This document shows positions 8,726 through 18,433 of a stretch of DNA of 64,000 nucleotides, in pieces. Position 1 is the stretch's first letter. Each line of letters begins with the position of its first letter. Source of the DNA: Variovorax paradoxus (GTDB lineage Bacteria; Pseudomonadota; Gammaproteobacteria; Burkholderiales; Burkholderiaceae_C); the NCBI RefSeq assembly GCF_018614955.1, contig NZ_JAGGNV010000014.1:124001-188000 (forward strand), read 5' to 3'. The position numbers and the translations under genes are program-made. Under the pieces are notes generated by a model. The model was not told the DNA's origin. It was given only the letters and a program-made list of their open reading frames with translations, and ran no database searches.

Positions 8726-9652
8726 ATGGACGCTTCCACCCAAACTTTCGACCGCCATCGCCGGCGCCTGCTGGGCATCGCCTACCGCATGCTCGGCTCG
8801 ACGGCCGATGCCGAGGACGTGGTGCAGGACGCCTGGCTGCGCTGGAACGATGCCACCGTCGATGCGCTGAACAACCCCGAGGCCTGGCTGGTCACGGTGG
8901 TCACGCGCCTGTCCATCGACCGGTTGCGCGCCGCCAAGCAGCAGCGCGACCATTACGTCGGCACCTGGCTGCCCGAGCCGCTCGTGACCGATGCGCCGGC
9001 CTCGCCCGAGCAGATGCTGGAGCGCGCCGACGATGTCTCGATGGCCTTCCTGGCCGTGCTCGAGCGGCTGGCGCCCGAAGCGCGCGCCGCCTACCTGCTG
9101 CGCGAGGTGTTCGACGCCGACTATGAGGACGTGGCCCGTACCCTCGGCAAGAGCGAGGCGGCCTGCCGCCAGCTGGTGCATCGCGCCAAGACCCAGATCC
9201 AGGACCAGCGCCCGCGCTTCGCGGTGGAGCGCGAGGCCCACCAGCGCCTTTTGGAGGGGTTCGCGCAAGCGGCAGCCAGCGGCGACATGCAGCGGCTGAA
9301 GGCGCTGCTGGCCGAAGACGTCGAGCTGATCGGCGACAGCGGCGGCAAGGTGCCCGCCTTTCGCGAGATGCTGCGCGGCGCCCAGCGCATTGCGCAGTAC
9401 TACTACGCGGTCGTGCGGCTGCTCGGCATCGGCCTGCGCCTGCAGGTGGTGGAAGTCAATGGCGAGCCGGGCCTGCTGCGCTTCTTCAACGGCGCGCTGG
9501 AGTCGGTGCAGACCATCGAGACCGACGGCGAGCGCATCCTGCGCATCCGCACGCAGCGCAATCCCGAGAAGCTGCAACGCATTGCCGCGCAGTTCTCGTC
9601 GCGGGCCATCACGCGCGAGGAGCTGCTGGGGCTCCGGACGCCCGCGCCCTGA
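8726..9652 (+). CDS. ECF41-type RNA polymerase sigma factor with SnoaL-like C-terminal domain
   Basis: 308 aa. Sigma region 2 spans about residues 5-75 (GIAYRMLGSTADAEDVVQDAWLRW) and region 4 about 110-160 (TLGKSEAACRQLVHRAK). The long C-terminus is SnoaL/NTF2-like. Three ECF41 hallmarks are visible: WLPEP in the inter-domain linker (about 80-84), a SGGKVPA variant of the DGGGK box, and NGEPGLL near residue 250. In this family the C-terminal domain replaces an anti-sigma factor and tunes activity. ECF41 genes usually neighbour a carboxymuconolactone-decarboxylase-like (AhpD) or oxidoreductase target; none is adjacent here. The ATG at 8726 is preferred over the TTG at 8720. It converges on rlpA with a 4-nt gap. 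Confidence 0.92.
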   Translation: MDASTQTFDRHRRRLLGIAYRMLGSTADAEDVVQDAWLRWNDATVDALNNPEAWLVTVVTRLSIDRLRAAKQQRDHYVGTWLPEPLVTDAPASPEQMLERADDVSMAFLAVLERLAPEARAAYLLREVFDADYEDVARTLGKSEAACRQLVHRAKTQIQDQRPRFAVEREAHQRLLEGFAQAAASGDMQRLKALLAEDVELIGDSGGKVPAFREMLRGAQRIAQYYYAVVRLLGIGLRLQVVEVNGEPGLLRFFNGALESVQTIETDGERILRIRTQRNPEKLQRIAAQFSSRAITREELLGLRTPAP

Positions 9653-9656
9653 ACGC

Positions 9657-10682
9657 TCAGCGGCGCTCGACGATCATCGGCGCAAGCTGAAGGCCATTGC
9701 GCGCCTGTTCGGCCATGTCCCGCGCCAGCTCGCGCGAGGCATAGGGCCCGGCTTGCAGCCGGTAGGTGCCGCGCTCCGCGAATACGTTGAGCGCCGGCGC
9801 CAGCGCGGGCAGGCTGCGTGCCACCTGCTGCTGGAAGCGATCGACGCCGTCGCGCTGGCTGAAGGCGCCCAGCTGCACCCAGAAGCCGGAGGCGGGCAAT
9901 TTCACGGAGGCCGTTGGGGCTTCGGGCGCGGGCGGCGCTGCCTCGGGCGTGAGCGGCGGCAGCGCCGCAAGCTCGCGCACCTCCGCGCTCGGCATGGCGA
10001 CCACCGGGCTGGTGAGGGCCGCAGGTACGGCCACACTGTCGGAGGCCGGCGCCGACGAAGCGCGGGGCGTTGGTGCCGCTGGCGCCGCGAACGCGAGCGC
10101 TGTCGCGCCCGCGTCGCCGCGCCGCCAGCTGCCGGCGCGGATGTCCTCGTTCGTGATGCGCTCGATCTCCACCGGCGCCACGCCGCGCAGCAGGTCGAGC
10201 TTGAGCGCCGCGGTGTAGCTCAGGTCGATGATCCGGTCGTCGTGGAAGGGGCCGCGGTCGTTCACGCGCACGATGGCTTCGCGGCCGTTGGCCGGGTTGC
10301 GCACGCGCACATAGCTCGGCAACGGCAGCGTCTTGTGCGCGGCCGTCATCGCGTACATGTCATAGGGCTCGCCGCTGGCGGTGGACTGACTGTGGAACTT
10401 GCGGCCGTACCACGAGGCAAGGCCGGTCTCGCGCCATGGCCGGTCGTCGGTGATCGGCACGTAGGGCCGGCCCAGCACCACATAGGGCTTGCTGGTGCCG
10501 CCGCTGCTGCGGATCGCTTCAATGCGCGGCTCCGCATCAGGGACCTGGCTGAGCCCGGCGGGCGGATTGGCGTCCGGGCCGTCGCGGCCGATGCCGGTGC
10601 CGCCGCGCGGTCCGCTGGCGCAACCGGCCAGCAGCGCGAGCGCCGCGCCAGCGATCAGGGCAGGGAGATGCGACTTATCCAA
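9657..10682 (-). CDS. rlpA: Septal-ring lytic transglycosylase RlpA family lipoprotein with SPOR domain
   Basis: 341 aa. A lipoprotein signal ends at LLAGC (Cys21). The RlpA double-psi beta-barrel domain spans about residues 85-180: GLASWYGRKFHSQSTASGE, then MTAAHKTLPLP and VRVNDRGPFHDDRIIDLS, which hold the catalytic-type His and Asp residues. A proline/alanine-rich linker leads to a C-terminal SPOR domain (about 265-341, GFWVQLGAFSQRDG), which binds denuded septal glycan. It therefore acts at the outer membrane during cell division. The only start before the lipobox is TTG at 10682, giving an 8-nt overlap with the end of glnE, so expression is probably coupled. Confidence 0.9.
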   Translation of the reverse strand: MDKSHLPALIAGAALALLAGCASGPRGGTGIGRDGPDANPPAGLSQVPDAEPRIEAIRSSGGTSKPYVVLGRPYVPITDDRPWRETGLASWYGRKFHSQSTASGEPYDMYAMTAAHKTLPLPSYVRVRNPANGREAIVRVNDRGPFHDDRIIDLSYTAALKLDLLRGVAPVEIERITNEDIRAGSWRRGDAGATALAFAAPAAPTPRASSAPASDSVAVPAALTSPVVAMPSAEVRELAALPPLTPEAAPPAPEAPTASVKLPASGFWVQLGAFSQRDGVDRFQQQVARSLPALAPALNVFAERGTYRLQAGPYASRELARDMAEQARNGLQLAPMIVERR

Positions 10683-13434
10683 ACACTACCTTCCACAAGG
10701 CCAGCATCGCCTCGCGCTCGGCCGCGAGCGAGCTCATGGGCACCTGCGTCGGCTCTTCGTTGAGCCGCGCCCGGTGCTGCACGCGCCGCAGCTCGCGATA
10801 CGCGGCGGCCGCATCGGCGCCGATGCCCCTGGGCAGTAGGCCGGCTTTCTCGGCACGCAGCAGCAGAGCGATGTTGCCCACGTTCGGAATCAGCTCGGGA
10901 TGCGCCTTCGCTTCCGACAGCACGAGGAACTGCACCGCGAACTCGGCGTCGACCATGCCGCCGGGGCTGTGCTTGACGTCGAAGCGCTCGGGTCGCACCG
11001 GCCGCGCGGCGCTGACCTTGGCGCGCATCGCGACGATCTCGGCCTTGAGCGCGTCGCGGTCGCGCGGTGCAGTGATCACGGCTTCGCGGATGCGGTCGAA
11101 GCGCTCGCCGAGCGAGGCGTCTCCCAGGACGAAACGCGCGCGGGTCATGGCCTGGTGCTCCCAGGTCCAGGCGGTGTTGCTGCCTCGGCCGAGCTGGTAT
11201 TTCTCGTAGGCCTCGAAGCTGGTCGTGAGCAGGCCCGAGTTGCCGTTGGGCCTGAGCGCAGTGTCGATCTCGAACAGGTCGCCCTCGCGGGTCTTGACCG
11301 TGAGCCAGTTGATCAGCTTGCGCACATAGGCCGCATAGACCTCGCCGGCGCGCTCGTCGTCGTCGTCGTAGACGAACACGATGTCGAGGTCGCTGCCGTA
11401 GCCGAGCTCCTTGCCGCCGAGTTTTCCGTAGCCGATGATCGCGAACTGCGGCGCTTCGCGGTGCGGGTTGCGCACATGGGGCCAGCACCAGCGCGCCGTC
11501 ACGCGAAGCACCGCATCGGCCAGGGCGCTGAGATCGTCGGCGACCTGCTCGACCGTGATGCGGCCGTCGACGTCGCGTGCCAGCGTGCGAAACACCTCCG
11601 CGTGGTGCGCATGGCGCAGCAAGTTCAGCAGGCGCTCCTCGTCGGCCTCGCCGGTCTGGCGCAGCGAGAGATGGCGGTCTTCCAGCTCGCGCTCGAACTC
11701 GGTGCCCGAGAAGCGGCCGGCCAGCATCTCGTTGCTGGCCAGTTCGTCGATCACGCCGGGATGCTGCATCAGGTAGCGTGCCGGCCACTTGGCCGAGCCC
11801 AGCAGGCGCAGCAGCCGCTCCTGCACCGCCGGCCGCTCGACCAGGAGCGCGATGTAGTTCTCGCGCCGGAGCAAGGGTTCGATCCAGTCGGCCCAGCGCA
11901 GCGCGGCGTCGACATGGTGGCTGATTTGTCCCGGCGCTCCGCTGTCGGGTTCGCGCAGCCACTGGCCGGTGCGCTGCACGAGCTGGCGCAGGCGCGCGCG
12001 CGTTTCGTCGCGCAAGGCGGTCACGCGCGGGTTTTCGCACCAGTCCCGAATGCGTTCGGCAAAGGCCGGCGGCAGCTCGTCGATCAGGTCGCTCAGGTCG
12101 ACCGGCGCCGGGTTGGCGCTGCCGCCGTTGCAGCGCGAGCAAGGCTTCTTGCCGCCGAGCAGCTTGTCGAACTCCTGCGCGACGAATTCGCGGTGGGCAT
12201 CGAGCTGCGCGAGGAAGGGGCAGCAGTCGGCATAGCCGAGCGTATGCGCGATCCAGCGCAAGTCTTCGTCGTGCACCGGCAGCACATGGGTCTGCTGGTC
12301 GTCCAAATATTGGATGCGATGCTCGACCCGGCGCAGGAATTCGTAGGCCGCGGCCAGCGCATCGGCCGTTTGCTGCGGCATCAGGTTGGCGCGCGCCAGG
12401 CGCTGCAGCGCATCGAGCGTGGGCCGGGTGCGCAGCTCGGGGAACTGGCCGCCGCGCACCACCTGCAGGAGCTGCACCGTGAACTCGATCTCGCGGATGC
12501 CGCCGCGCGAGAGCTTGACGTCGTTGGCGCGCTCGGGCCGTCCGGCGCTGCGGCGCGCGGCCTGCTCGCGGATCTGCCGGTGCAGCGTGCGCAGCGAGTC
12601 GAACACGTTGTAGTCCAGATAGCGCCGGAACACGAAGGGCAGCACCACGCTGCGCAGCGCCCGGGCCGAGCAGTCGTCCACCACCGACTGCGGCGCCACC
12701 ACGCGGCTCTTGAGCCAGGCAAAGCGCTCCCACTCGCGGCCCTGCACCTGGAAATATTCTTCGAGCGCATCGAGCGAGACCGCGCTGGGCCCCGAATTGC
12801 CGTTGGGGCGCAGCGCCAGGTCGACGCGGAACACGAAGCCGTGCGCGGTGGTGTCGCCCACCAGCGCATAGATGCGCTTCACGGCGCGCGCGAAGTACTC
12901 CTGGTTCGAGAGGCGCGAGCGGCCGTCGGCATCGCCCGCGGTCTCGCCGTCCTGGTCGTAGAGATAGATCAGGTCGATGTCGCTCGACACGTTGAGCTCG
13001 CGGGCGCCGAGCTTGCCCATGCCCACCACCCAAAGCTGGGCGCGCTGGCCCTCGGGGCCGAGGGGTGCGCCGTGCTGGGCGTCGAGTTCGGCGCAGGATT
13101 CGCGGCAGGCGACATCGAGCGCGAACTCGGCCAGCTGGGTCACGGCGGTGGTGACCACGGCCAGCGGCGCGTGATGGTCGCAGTCCAGCGAGATGAGCCG
13201 CTCCATGACCAGCTGCCGCACGGTGCGCAGCGCATCGGCCACGTTGTCGCCGCGCTCGCGCAGCGCGCTGAAGGCCTGCGCCATGTGCTCGCGCAACGGC
13301 TCGCCGGGCGGCAGCAGCGCGCGTTCTGCGGCGTAGCGGCGGCGCAGGCGCTGCACGAAGCGCGAGTAGTCGGACAAGGATGGTGCCGCGATGACTTCGG
13401 CTTCGGTGGAACCCGGGTGGGAGCTGGCGGTCAT
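10675..13434 (-). CDS. glnE: Bifunctional glutamine synthetase adenylyltransferase/deadenylase
   Basis: 919 aa from the ATG at 13434; E. coli GlnE is 946. It adenylylates and deadenylylates glutamine synthetase in response to PII and glutamine. Both nucleotidyltransferase modules are intact: VGMGKLGARELNVSSDIDL at about residues 133-151 (adenylyl-removing half) and IGYGKLGGKELGYGSDLDI at about 664-682 (adenylyltransferase half), each with the G-G/S-D-x-D metal site. RPNGNSG boxes follow each. Only 25 bp separate its start from the divergent yhdP start, so its promoter must overlap yhdP coding sequence or be shared. rlpA follows with an 8-nt overlap. Confidence 0.97.
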   Translation of the reverse strand: MTASSHPGSTEAEVIAAPSLSDYSRFVQRLRRRYAAERALLPPGEPLREHMAQAFSALRERGDNVADALRTVRQLVMERLISLDCDHHAPLAVVTTAVTQLAEFALDVACRESCAELDAQHGAPLGPEGQRAQLWVVGMGKLGARELNVSSDIDLIYLYDQDGETAGDADGRSRLSNQEYFARAVKRIYALVGDTTAHGFVFRVDLALRPNGNSGPSAVSLDALEEYFQVQGREWERFAWLKSRVVAPQSVVDDCSARALRSVVLPFVFRRYLDYNVFDSLRTLHRQIREQAARRSAGRPERANDVKLSRGGIREIEFTVQLLQVVRGGQFPELRTRPTLDALQRLARANLMPQQTADALAAAYEFLRRVEHRIQYLDDQQTHVLPVHDEDLRWIAHTLGYADCCPFLAQLDAHREFVAQEFDKLLGGKKPCSRCNGGSANPAPVDLSDLIDELPPAFAERIRDWCENPRVTALRDETRARLRQLVQRTGQWLREPDSGAPGQISHHVDAALRWADWIEPLLRRENYIALLVERPAVQERLLRLLGSAKWPARYLMQHPGVIDELASNEMLAGRFSGTEFERELEDRHLSLRQTGEADEERLLNLLRHAHHAEVFRTLARDVDGRITVEQVADDLSALADAVLRVTARWCWPHVRNPHREAPQFAIIGYGKLGGKELGYGSDLDIVFVYDDDDERAGEVYAAYVRKLINWLTVKTREGDLFEIDTALRPNGNSGLLTTSFEAYEKYQLGRGSNTAWTWEHQAMTRARFVLGDASLGERFDRIREAVITAPRDRDALKAEIVAMRAKVSAARPVRPERFDVKHSPGGMVDAEFAVQFLVLSEAKAHPELIPNVGNIALLLRAEKAGLLPRGIGADAAAAYRELRRVQHRARLNEEPTQVPMSSLAAEREAMLALWKVVFG

Positions 13435-13459
13435 AATTCCTGACACAGCGCGATCCTCA

Positions 13460-16400
13460 ATGAACGACACGACGTCTTCCCCTTCACGTCTGCTCAAGAT
13501 CACCGCTGTGACGGCGCACTGGTTGTTGGGTTTGCTGATCGGTGCATGGCTGCTGCTTGCGCTGTCAGTCGTAGTCCTACACGTCTGGATTGTGCCGCGA
13601 ATCGGCGACTACCGTGCCGCGCTCGAAGCGCAGGCCAGCAAGGCCATGGGCGTGCCGGTGCGTATCGGTTCGATCACCGCCCGTTCCGGCAGCCTGTTTC
13701 CGAGCTTCGAGCTGCGCGACGTGGTGCTGCACGACGACCGCCAGCGCGAGGCGCTGCGCCTCGCGCGCGTGGTGGCCAGCGTCTCGCCGCGCTCCATCTG
13801 GCGCTTGAGCTTCGAGCAGCTCTACATCGAGCAGCCGCAGCTGGAGGTGCGGCTGGACGCGCTCGGCAAGCTGCACGTGGCCGGCCTCGACATGTCGACC
13901 GACACCACCGGAGAAGGCCGCGGCGCCGACTGGTTCTTCGCCCAGCGCGAGTTCGTGATCAAGGGCGGCACGGTGCGCTGGACCGACGAGCGCCGCGGCG
14001 CGGTGCCGCTGCTGTTGACCGACGTGCAGTTCGTGGCCCGCAACGGCGGCCGCCGCCATGCGATGCGGCTCGACGCCACGCCGCCGGCCGGCTGGGGCGA
14101 GCGCTTCACCTTGCGCGGCCAGTTCCGCCAGCCGCTGCTGTCCGTGCGCACCGGCAAGTGGCAAAGCTGGGATGGCCAGGCCTATGCCGAGCTGCCGCAC
14201 ATCGACGTCACGCGGCTCGGCCAGTACGTGGCGCTAGACGCCCGCATCCGCGAAGGCAACGGCGCGCTGCGCGTCTGGGCCGATGTCAACGAGGGCAAGG
14301 TCATCGGCGGTGCCGTCGACCTGGCGCTGATGCGCGTCGACACCTCGCTCGGCAAGGGGCTCCAGCCGCTGGTGCTGCGCGCCGTCACGGGGCGCCTCGC
14401 CGGCCGCATGACCGACGAAACCCTGGAGTTCGCCACCACCAATCTGCAGTTCGACACGGCCGATGGCATGCGCTGGCCGGGCGGCAACCTGTGGTTCCAG
14501 CACACGCCCGCGAAGGGCCGCAGCTCCGAACGCGGCACCTTGCGCGCCGACCGGCTCGATCTCGCGGCGCTGGCGCTGATCGCCGATCGCCTGCCGCTCG
14601 GCGAGGCGACGCACAAGCTCATCGGCGGCCTGGAGCCGCGCGGCCTGGTCGAGCGCGTCGACGCCAGCTGGCAGGGCTCGCTCGGCGCGCCCGACAAGTA
14701 CCAGGCACGCGGCCGGGTCAGCGGATTCGGTATCGCCTCGCAGCCCGGCACTCCGACGGCCACCGTACCCGCCTCGCCTGCGCCGCGCTCCGCCGCTGCA
14801 GCGCCGCCGCAGCCGCTGCCGCCGGTCGGCGCGCCCGGCCTGCGCGGTGCGACCATCGAGTTCGACGCCACCCAGGCCGGCGGCAACGCCGCGGTCTCGA
14901 TCGCTAACGGCGCCCTCGAGTTTCCGGGCGTGTTCGAGGACCCGATGATTTCGGTCGACCAGTTGTCCACCCAGCTCACATGGAAGATCGACGGCGAGAA
15001 GGCCCAGCTGCAGCTCGCCAACCTGAAATTCGCCAACGCCGATGCCGAAGGCGACGCGCAGGCCAGCTGGCGCACCAGCGACCCGGCCGTCTCGCGCTCT
15101 CGCTCGCGCTTTCCGGGCGTTCTGGACCTGCAGGGCAAGCTCAGCCGCGCCGACGGCACGCGCGTGTTCCGCTACCTGCCGCTGCACATCCCCAAGCACA
15201 CGCGCGACTACGTGCGCGACGCGGTCACCAAGGGCAGCGCCAGCGTGGTCGACTTCAAGGTCAAGGGCGACCTCTGGGACATGCCCTTCACCGACCCGCG
15301 GCGCGGCGACTTCCGCATCGCCGCACGCGTGGCGGACGTCACCTACGCCTATGTGCCGCCCGTCGCGGGCGACGCGAAGACCTGGCCCGCGCTCAACGGC
15401 CTCTCGGGCGAACTGGTCTTCGAGCGCGCCGGCATGCTGGTGCGCAACGCGCGCGGGCGCGTCGCCGGCGCGCCCAACATCGAGATCGTCAAGGCCGAAG
15501 CCCAGATCGCCGACATGGCGCACCATGCGCCGCTGCTCAAGGCCGATGCCCAGGCCAAGGGCGCGCTTGGCGAACTGCTGCGCGCCGGATCGCCGCTCGC
15601 GGGCGAGGCCGGGCCGACGCTGGCGCACGCGCGCGCCACCGGCAACGCCGACTACCGCCTGCGCCTGGAACTGCCGCTCGCCGCGATGGACAAGGCGAAA
15701 GTGCAGGCCAGCGTCGCCCTGGCCGACAACGAGATCCAGATCGCCCCCGAAATGCCGCCGCTCACCCAGGCGCGCGGCACGCTGAGCTTCACCGAAAGCG
15801 GCTTCTCGCTGGCCGGCGTGCAGGCCCGCGCGGTAGGCGGCGCGCTGCGCATCGAGGGCGCCGGCCGCTATGCCGGCACCGCCAACGAGCTGAGCATTCG
15901 CGCCCAGGGCACGGCCACCGCCGACGGCTTGCGCGCGGCGCGCGAGGTCGACTGGCTCGCACGGCTCGCCAAGAACACCAGCGGCAGTACGCCTTACACC
16001 GCCTCTTTCACGGTGCGCGAGGGCGCCTCCGAGTTCTCCTTCGTCAGCAACCTGCAGGGCCTCGCGCTGCAGCTGCCCGCGCCGCTGGCCAAGCCGGCCG
16101 AGGAGCCGATGCCGCTGTCGATCGAGAAGAAGGTCGTTCTGCGCGAGGCGCGGCCGGGCGCAACGCCACTGCTGCAGGACCGGCTCTCGATCGAACTGGG
16201 CCGCGTCGGATCAGCCTCCTACGTGCGCGACATCTCCGACAGCGAGCCGCGCGTGCTGCGCGGCGGCATCGGCATCGGCCTGGCCGCGGGCGAATCCGCG
16301 GCGGCGCCGGAGCGCGGCGTGCTCGCCAACATCCAGCTCGCGCGCATCGACGTGCCGGCCTGGCAGGCGCTCTTCAGCGAGACCACCGGCAAGCTCGCCG

Positions 16401-17578
16401 AGGCGACAGCGGCCGGCGATGGCGCTGCCGACAATGCCTCCGCCTACCTCCCCACCGTCCTCGCCGTGCGCGCGAAGGAGCTCGCCGTCGGCGGCCGAAC
16501 GCTGCACAACGTGGTGATGGGCGGCACGCGCGACGGCGCGCTGTGGCGCGCCAACATCGATGCCACCGAGTTGAGCGGCTATGTGGAGTACCGCAGCGCG
16601 CAGGCCGGGCGCGTGCATGCGCGGCTCGCGCGCCTCAAGATCGCACCGAGCGAAGCCAGCGCGGTCGAGTCGCTGCTCGACGAGCAGCCCGGCACGCTGC
16701 CGGCGCTCGACATCGTGGTCGACGATTTCGAGCTCCTGGGCCGGCGCCTCGGCCGTGCCGAGATCGATGCCGTGAACCGCGGCGGCGCGAGCCGCGAATG
16801 GCGGCTCAACAAGCTGGCCTTCAGCACCCCCGAAGCCACCTTCACGGCACAGGGCAGCTGGGCCGCGGTTCCGGGCAGCGCGGCCGCACGCGGACGCGAG
16901 CAGCGCCGCACCACCATGGACTTCAAGCTCGAGATCGCCGACGCCGGCGAGCTGCTCGCGCGCTTCGGCATGAAGGACGTGGTGCGGCGCGGCCGCGGCC
17001 GGCTCGAGGGCGAAGTGCATTGGAGCGGCTCGCCCTTCTCGCTCGACTATCCGAGCCTGGGCGGACAACTGCAGATCGATGTCGGGCAGGGCCAGTTCCT
17101 CAAGGCCGAGCCGGGCATCGCCAAGCTGCTCGGCGTGCTGAGCCTGCAGGCACTGCCGCGGCGCCTCACGCTCGACTTCCGCGACGTGTTCAGCCAGGGC
17201 TTCGCCTTCGATTTCGTGCGCGGCGACGCCACGATCAGCCAGGGCGCGGCCAGCACCAACAACCTGCAGATGAAGGGCGTCAACGCTGCCGTGCTGATGG
17301 ACGGCTCGGCCGACATCGCCCGCGAAACGCAGAAGCTGCGCGTGGTGGTGGTGCCCGAGATCAATGCCGGCACCGCGGCGCTGGTGGCCACCGCCATCAA
17401 CCCCGCGATCGGCCTGGGCACCTTCCTTGCGCAGATGGTGCTGAGCAGGCCGCTGATCGCGGCCGCCACGCAGGAGTTCCAGATCGAAGGCACATGGACC
17501 GACCCAAAAATCGTCAAGGTGCCGCGCCGTTTGCTGCCCGAAGCCGTGGGCGCACCGGCGCCGCCCACGCCGCGCTGA
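13460..17578 (+). CDS. yhdP: YhdP family AsmA-like inner-membrane lipid-transport protein
   Basis: 1372 aa, matching the roughly 1260-1400-aa family. One N-terminal membrane anchor (about residues 15-38, WLLGLLIGAWLLLALSVVVLHVW) is followed by a long beta-rich periplasmic region of DUF3971/AsmA_2 type. The C-terminal block near residues 1190-1330 (GQGQFLKAEPGIAKLLGVLSL, FAFDFVRGDATI) is the diagnostic YhdP tail. YhdP, TamB and YdbH form bridge-like channels carrying phospholipid to the outer membrane. The region around residues 430-455 is a Pro/Ala-rich insertion that looks like a flexible loop. It heads an operon with the amidase (28-nt gap) and a two-component pair. The ATG at 13460 is chosen because it directly precedes the anchor. 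Confidence 0.93.
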   Translation: MNDTTSSPSRLLKITAVTAHWLLGLLIGAWLLLALSVVVLHVWIVPRIGDYRAALEAQASKAMGVPVRIGSITARSGSLFPSFELRDVVLHDDRQREALRLARVVASVSPRSIWRLSFEQLYIEQPQLEVRLDALGKLHVAGLDMSTDTTGEGRGADWFFAQREFVIKGGTVRWTDERRGAVPLLLTDVQFVARNGGRRHAMRLDATPPAGWGERFTLRGQFRQPLLSVRTGKWQSWDGQAYAELPHIDVTRLGQYVALDARIREGNGALRVWADVNEGKVIGGAVDLALMRVDTSLGKGLQPLVLRAVTGRLAGRMTDETLEFATTNLQFDTADGMRWPGGNLWFQHTPAKGRSSERGTLRADRLDLAALALIADRLPLGEATHKLIGGLEPRGLVERVDASWQGSLGAPDKYQARGRVSGFGIASQPGTPTATVPASPAPRSAAAAPPQPLPPVGAPGLRGATIEFDATQAGGNAAVSIANGALEFPGVFEDPMISVDQLSTQLTWKIDGEKAQLQLANLKFANADAEGDAQASWRTSDPAVSRSRSRFPGVLDLQGKLSRADGTRVFRYLPLHIPKHTRDYVRDAVTKGSASVVDFKVKGDLWDMPFTDPRRGDFRIAARVADVTYAYVPPVAGDAKTWPALNGLSGELVFERAGMLVRNARGRVAGAPNIEIVKAEAQIADMAHHAPLLKADAQAKGALGELLRAGSPLAGEAGPTLAHARATGNADYRLRLELPLAAMDKAKVQASVALADNEIQIAPEMPPLTQARGTLSFTESGFSLAGVQARAVGGALRIEGAGRYAGTANELSIRAQGTATADGLRAAREVDWLARLAKNTSGSTPYTASFTVREGASEFSFVSNLQGLALQLPAPLAKPAEEPMPLSIEKKVVLREARPGATPLLQDRLSIELGRVGSASYVRDISDSEPRVLRGGIGIGLAAGESAAAPERGVLANIQLARIDVPAWQALFSETTGKLAEATAAGDGAADNASAYLPTVLAVRAKELAVGGRTLHNVVMGGTRDGALWRANIDATELSGYVEYRSAQAGRVHARLARLKIAPSEASAVESLLDEQPGTLPALDIVVDDFELLGRRLGRAEIDAVNRGGASREWRLNKLAFSTPEATFTAQGSWAAVPGSAAARGREQRRTTMDFKLEIADAGELLARFGMKDVVRRGRGRLEGEVHWSGSPFSLDYPSLGGQLQIDVGQGQFLKAEPGIAKLLGVLSLQALPRRLTLDFRDVFSQGFAFDFVRGDATISQGAASTNNLQMKGVNAAVLMDGSADIARETQKLRVVVVPEINAGTAALVATAINPAIGLGTFLAQMVLSRPLIAAATQEFQIEGTWTDPKIVKVPRRLLPEAVGAPAPPTPR

Positions 17579-17606
17579 AACAGAAAGAACCAACGGAGAT
17601 CGAGAG

Positions 17607-18422
17607 ATGAAAGTTGCAGCCATCCAGATGGTGTCGGCCATCGCGCGCGAAGCCAACCTGACGCGCGCCCACGCGCTGCTGGGCGAGGCCGCCGCCGCGG
17701 GCGCCGAGCTCGCCGTGCTGCCCGAGTACTTCTGCATGATGGGCGCGCGCGATACCGACAAGCTGGCCCTGCGCGAGACCGCCGGCGCCGGCACGGTGCA
17801 GGGCTTCCTGGCGGACGCGGCGCGCGAGTTCGGCCTGTGGATCGTCGGCGGCACGCTGCCGCTCGAGACCGGCGACGAGACCCATGTGTTCAACAGCTCG
17901 CTGGCCTACGCGCCGGACGGCGAGCGCGTGGCCCGCTACGACAAGATCCACCTGTTCTTCTTCGACAACGGCCGCGAGCGCTACGACGAGCGCCGCGTGA
18001 TCGCGCCTGGCTGCGAACCCGTCTGCTTCGATCTGCCTTCGCGCGACGGCCACCGCTGGCGCGTCGGCATGAGCGTCTGCTACGACCTGCGCTTTCCCGA
18101 GCTCTACCGCGCGCTCGCGCGCCAGGGCGCCGAGCTGCTGCTGGTGCCCAGCGCCTTCACGCGCACCACCGGCGCCGCGCACTGGGAAGTGCTGCTGCGC
18201 GCCCGCGCGATCGAGAACCTGGCCTGGGTCGTCGCGCCGGCGCAGGGCGGCACGCACGAGAACGGGCGCCAGACCTGGGGCCAGTCGATGGTGGTGGACC
18301 CCTGGGGTACGGTGGTGGCCGAGCGCGCGGTCGACGAAGGCGTGGTGCTCTTCGATCTCGACGCGCAACAGGTGATGCGCGCCCGCACCCAGCTGCCCGC
18401 GCTTTCGCATTGCGTGCTCTGA
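17607..18422 (+). CDS. Carbon-nitrogen hydrolase, probable deaminated glutathione amidase (Nit1-like)
   Basis: 271 aa. The nitrilase-superfamily triad is complete: Glu40 in VLPEYF, Lys113 in YDKIHLF and Cys158 in SVCYDLRFPELYR. The FFFDNGRERYDE loop and the NLAWVVAPAQGGTHENGRQTWGQS block fit the Nit1/YbeM branch. That branch hydrolyses deaminated glutathione to 2-oxoglutarate and Cys-Gly, a metabolite-repair step. A GGAGA site precedes the ATG. It sits between yhdP and a sensor kinase in one transcript; yhdP followed by nit1 is a common betaproteobacterial order. Omega-amidase is an alternative but less likely reading. Confidence 0.9.
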   Translation: MKVAAIQMVSAIAREANLTRAHALLGEAAAAGAELAVLPEYFCMMGARDTDKLALRETAGAGTVQGFLADAAREFGLWIVGGTLPLETGDETHVFNSSLAYAPDGERVARYDKIHLFFFDNGRERYDERRVIAPGCEPVCFDLPSRDGHRWRVGMSVCYDLRFPELYRALARQGAELLLVPSAFTRTTGAAHWEVLLRARAIENLAWVVAPAQGGTHENGRQTWGQSMVVDPWGTVVAERAVDEGVVLFDLDAQQVMRARTQLPALSHCVL

Positions 18423-18433
18423 GCTTGCGAACG

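Noticed and set aside
10900-13443. 847-codon open frame on the plus strand across glnE
   Set aside because: It is a by-product of GC-rich codon usage. The minus strand carries both complete GlnE nucleotidyltransferase motifs.
14234-15628. Long minus-strand frames inside yhdP
   Set aside because: They have no ribosome sites or recognisable domains, and the plus strand is continuous YhdP with the diagnostic C-terminal block.
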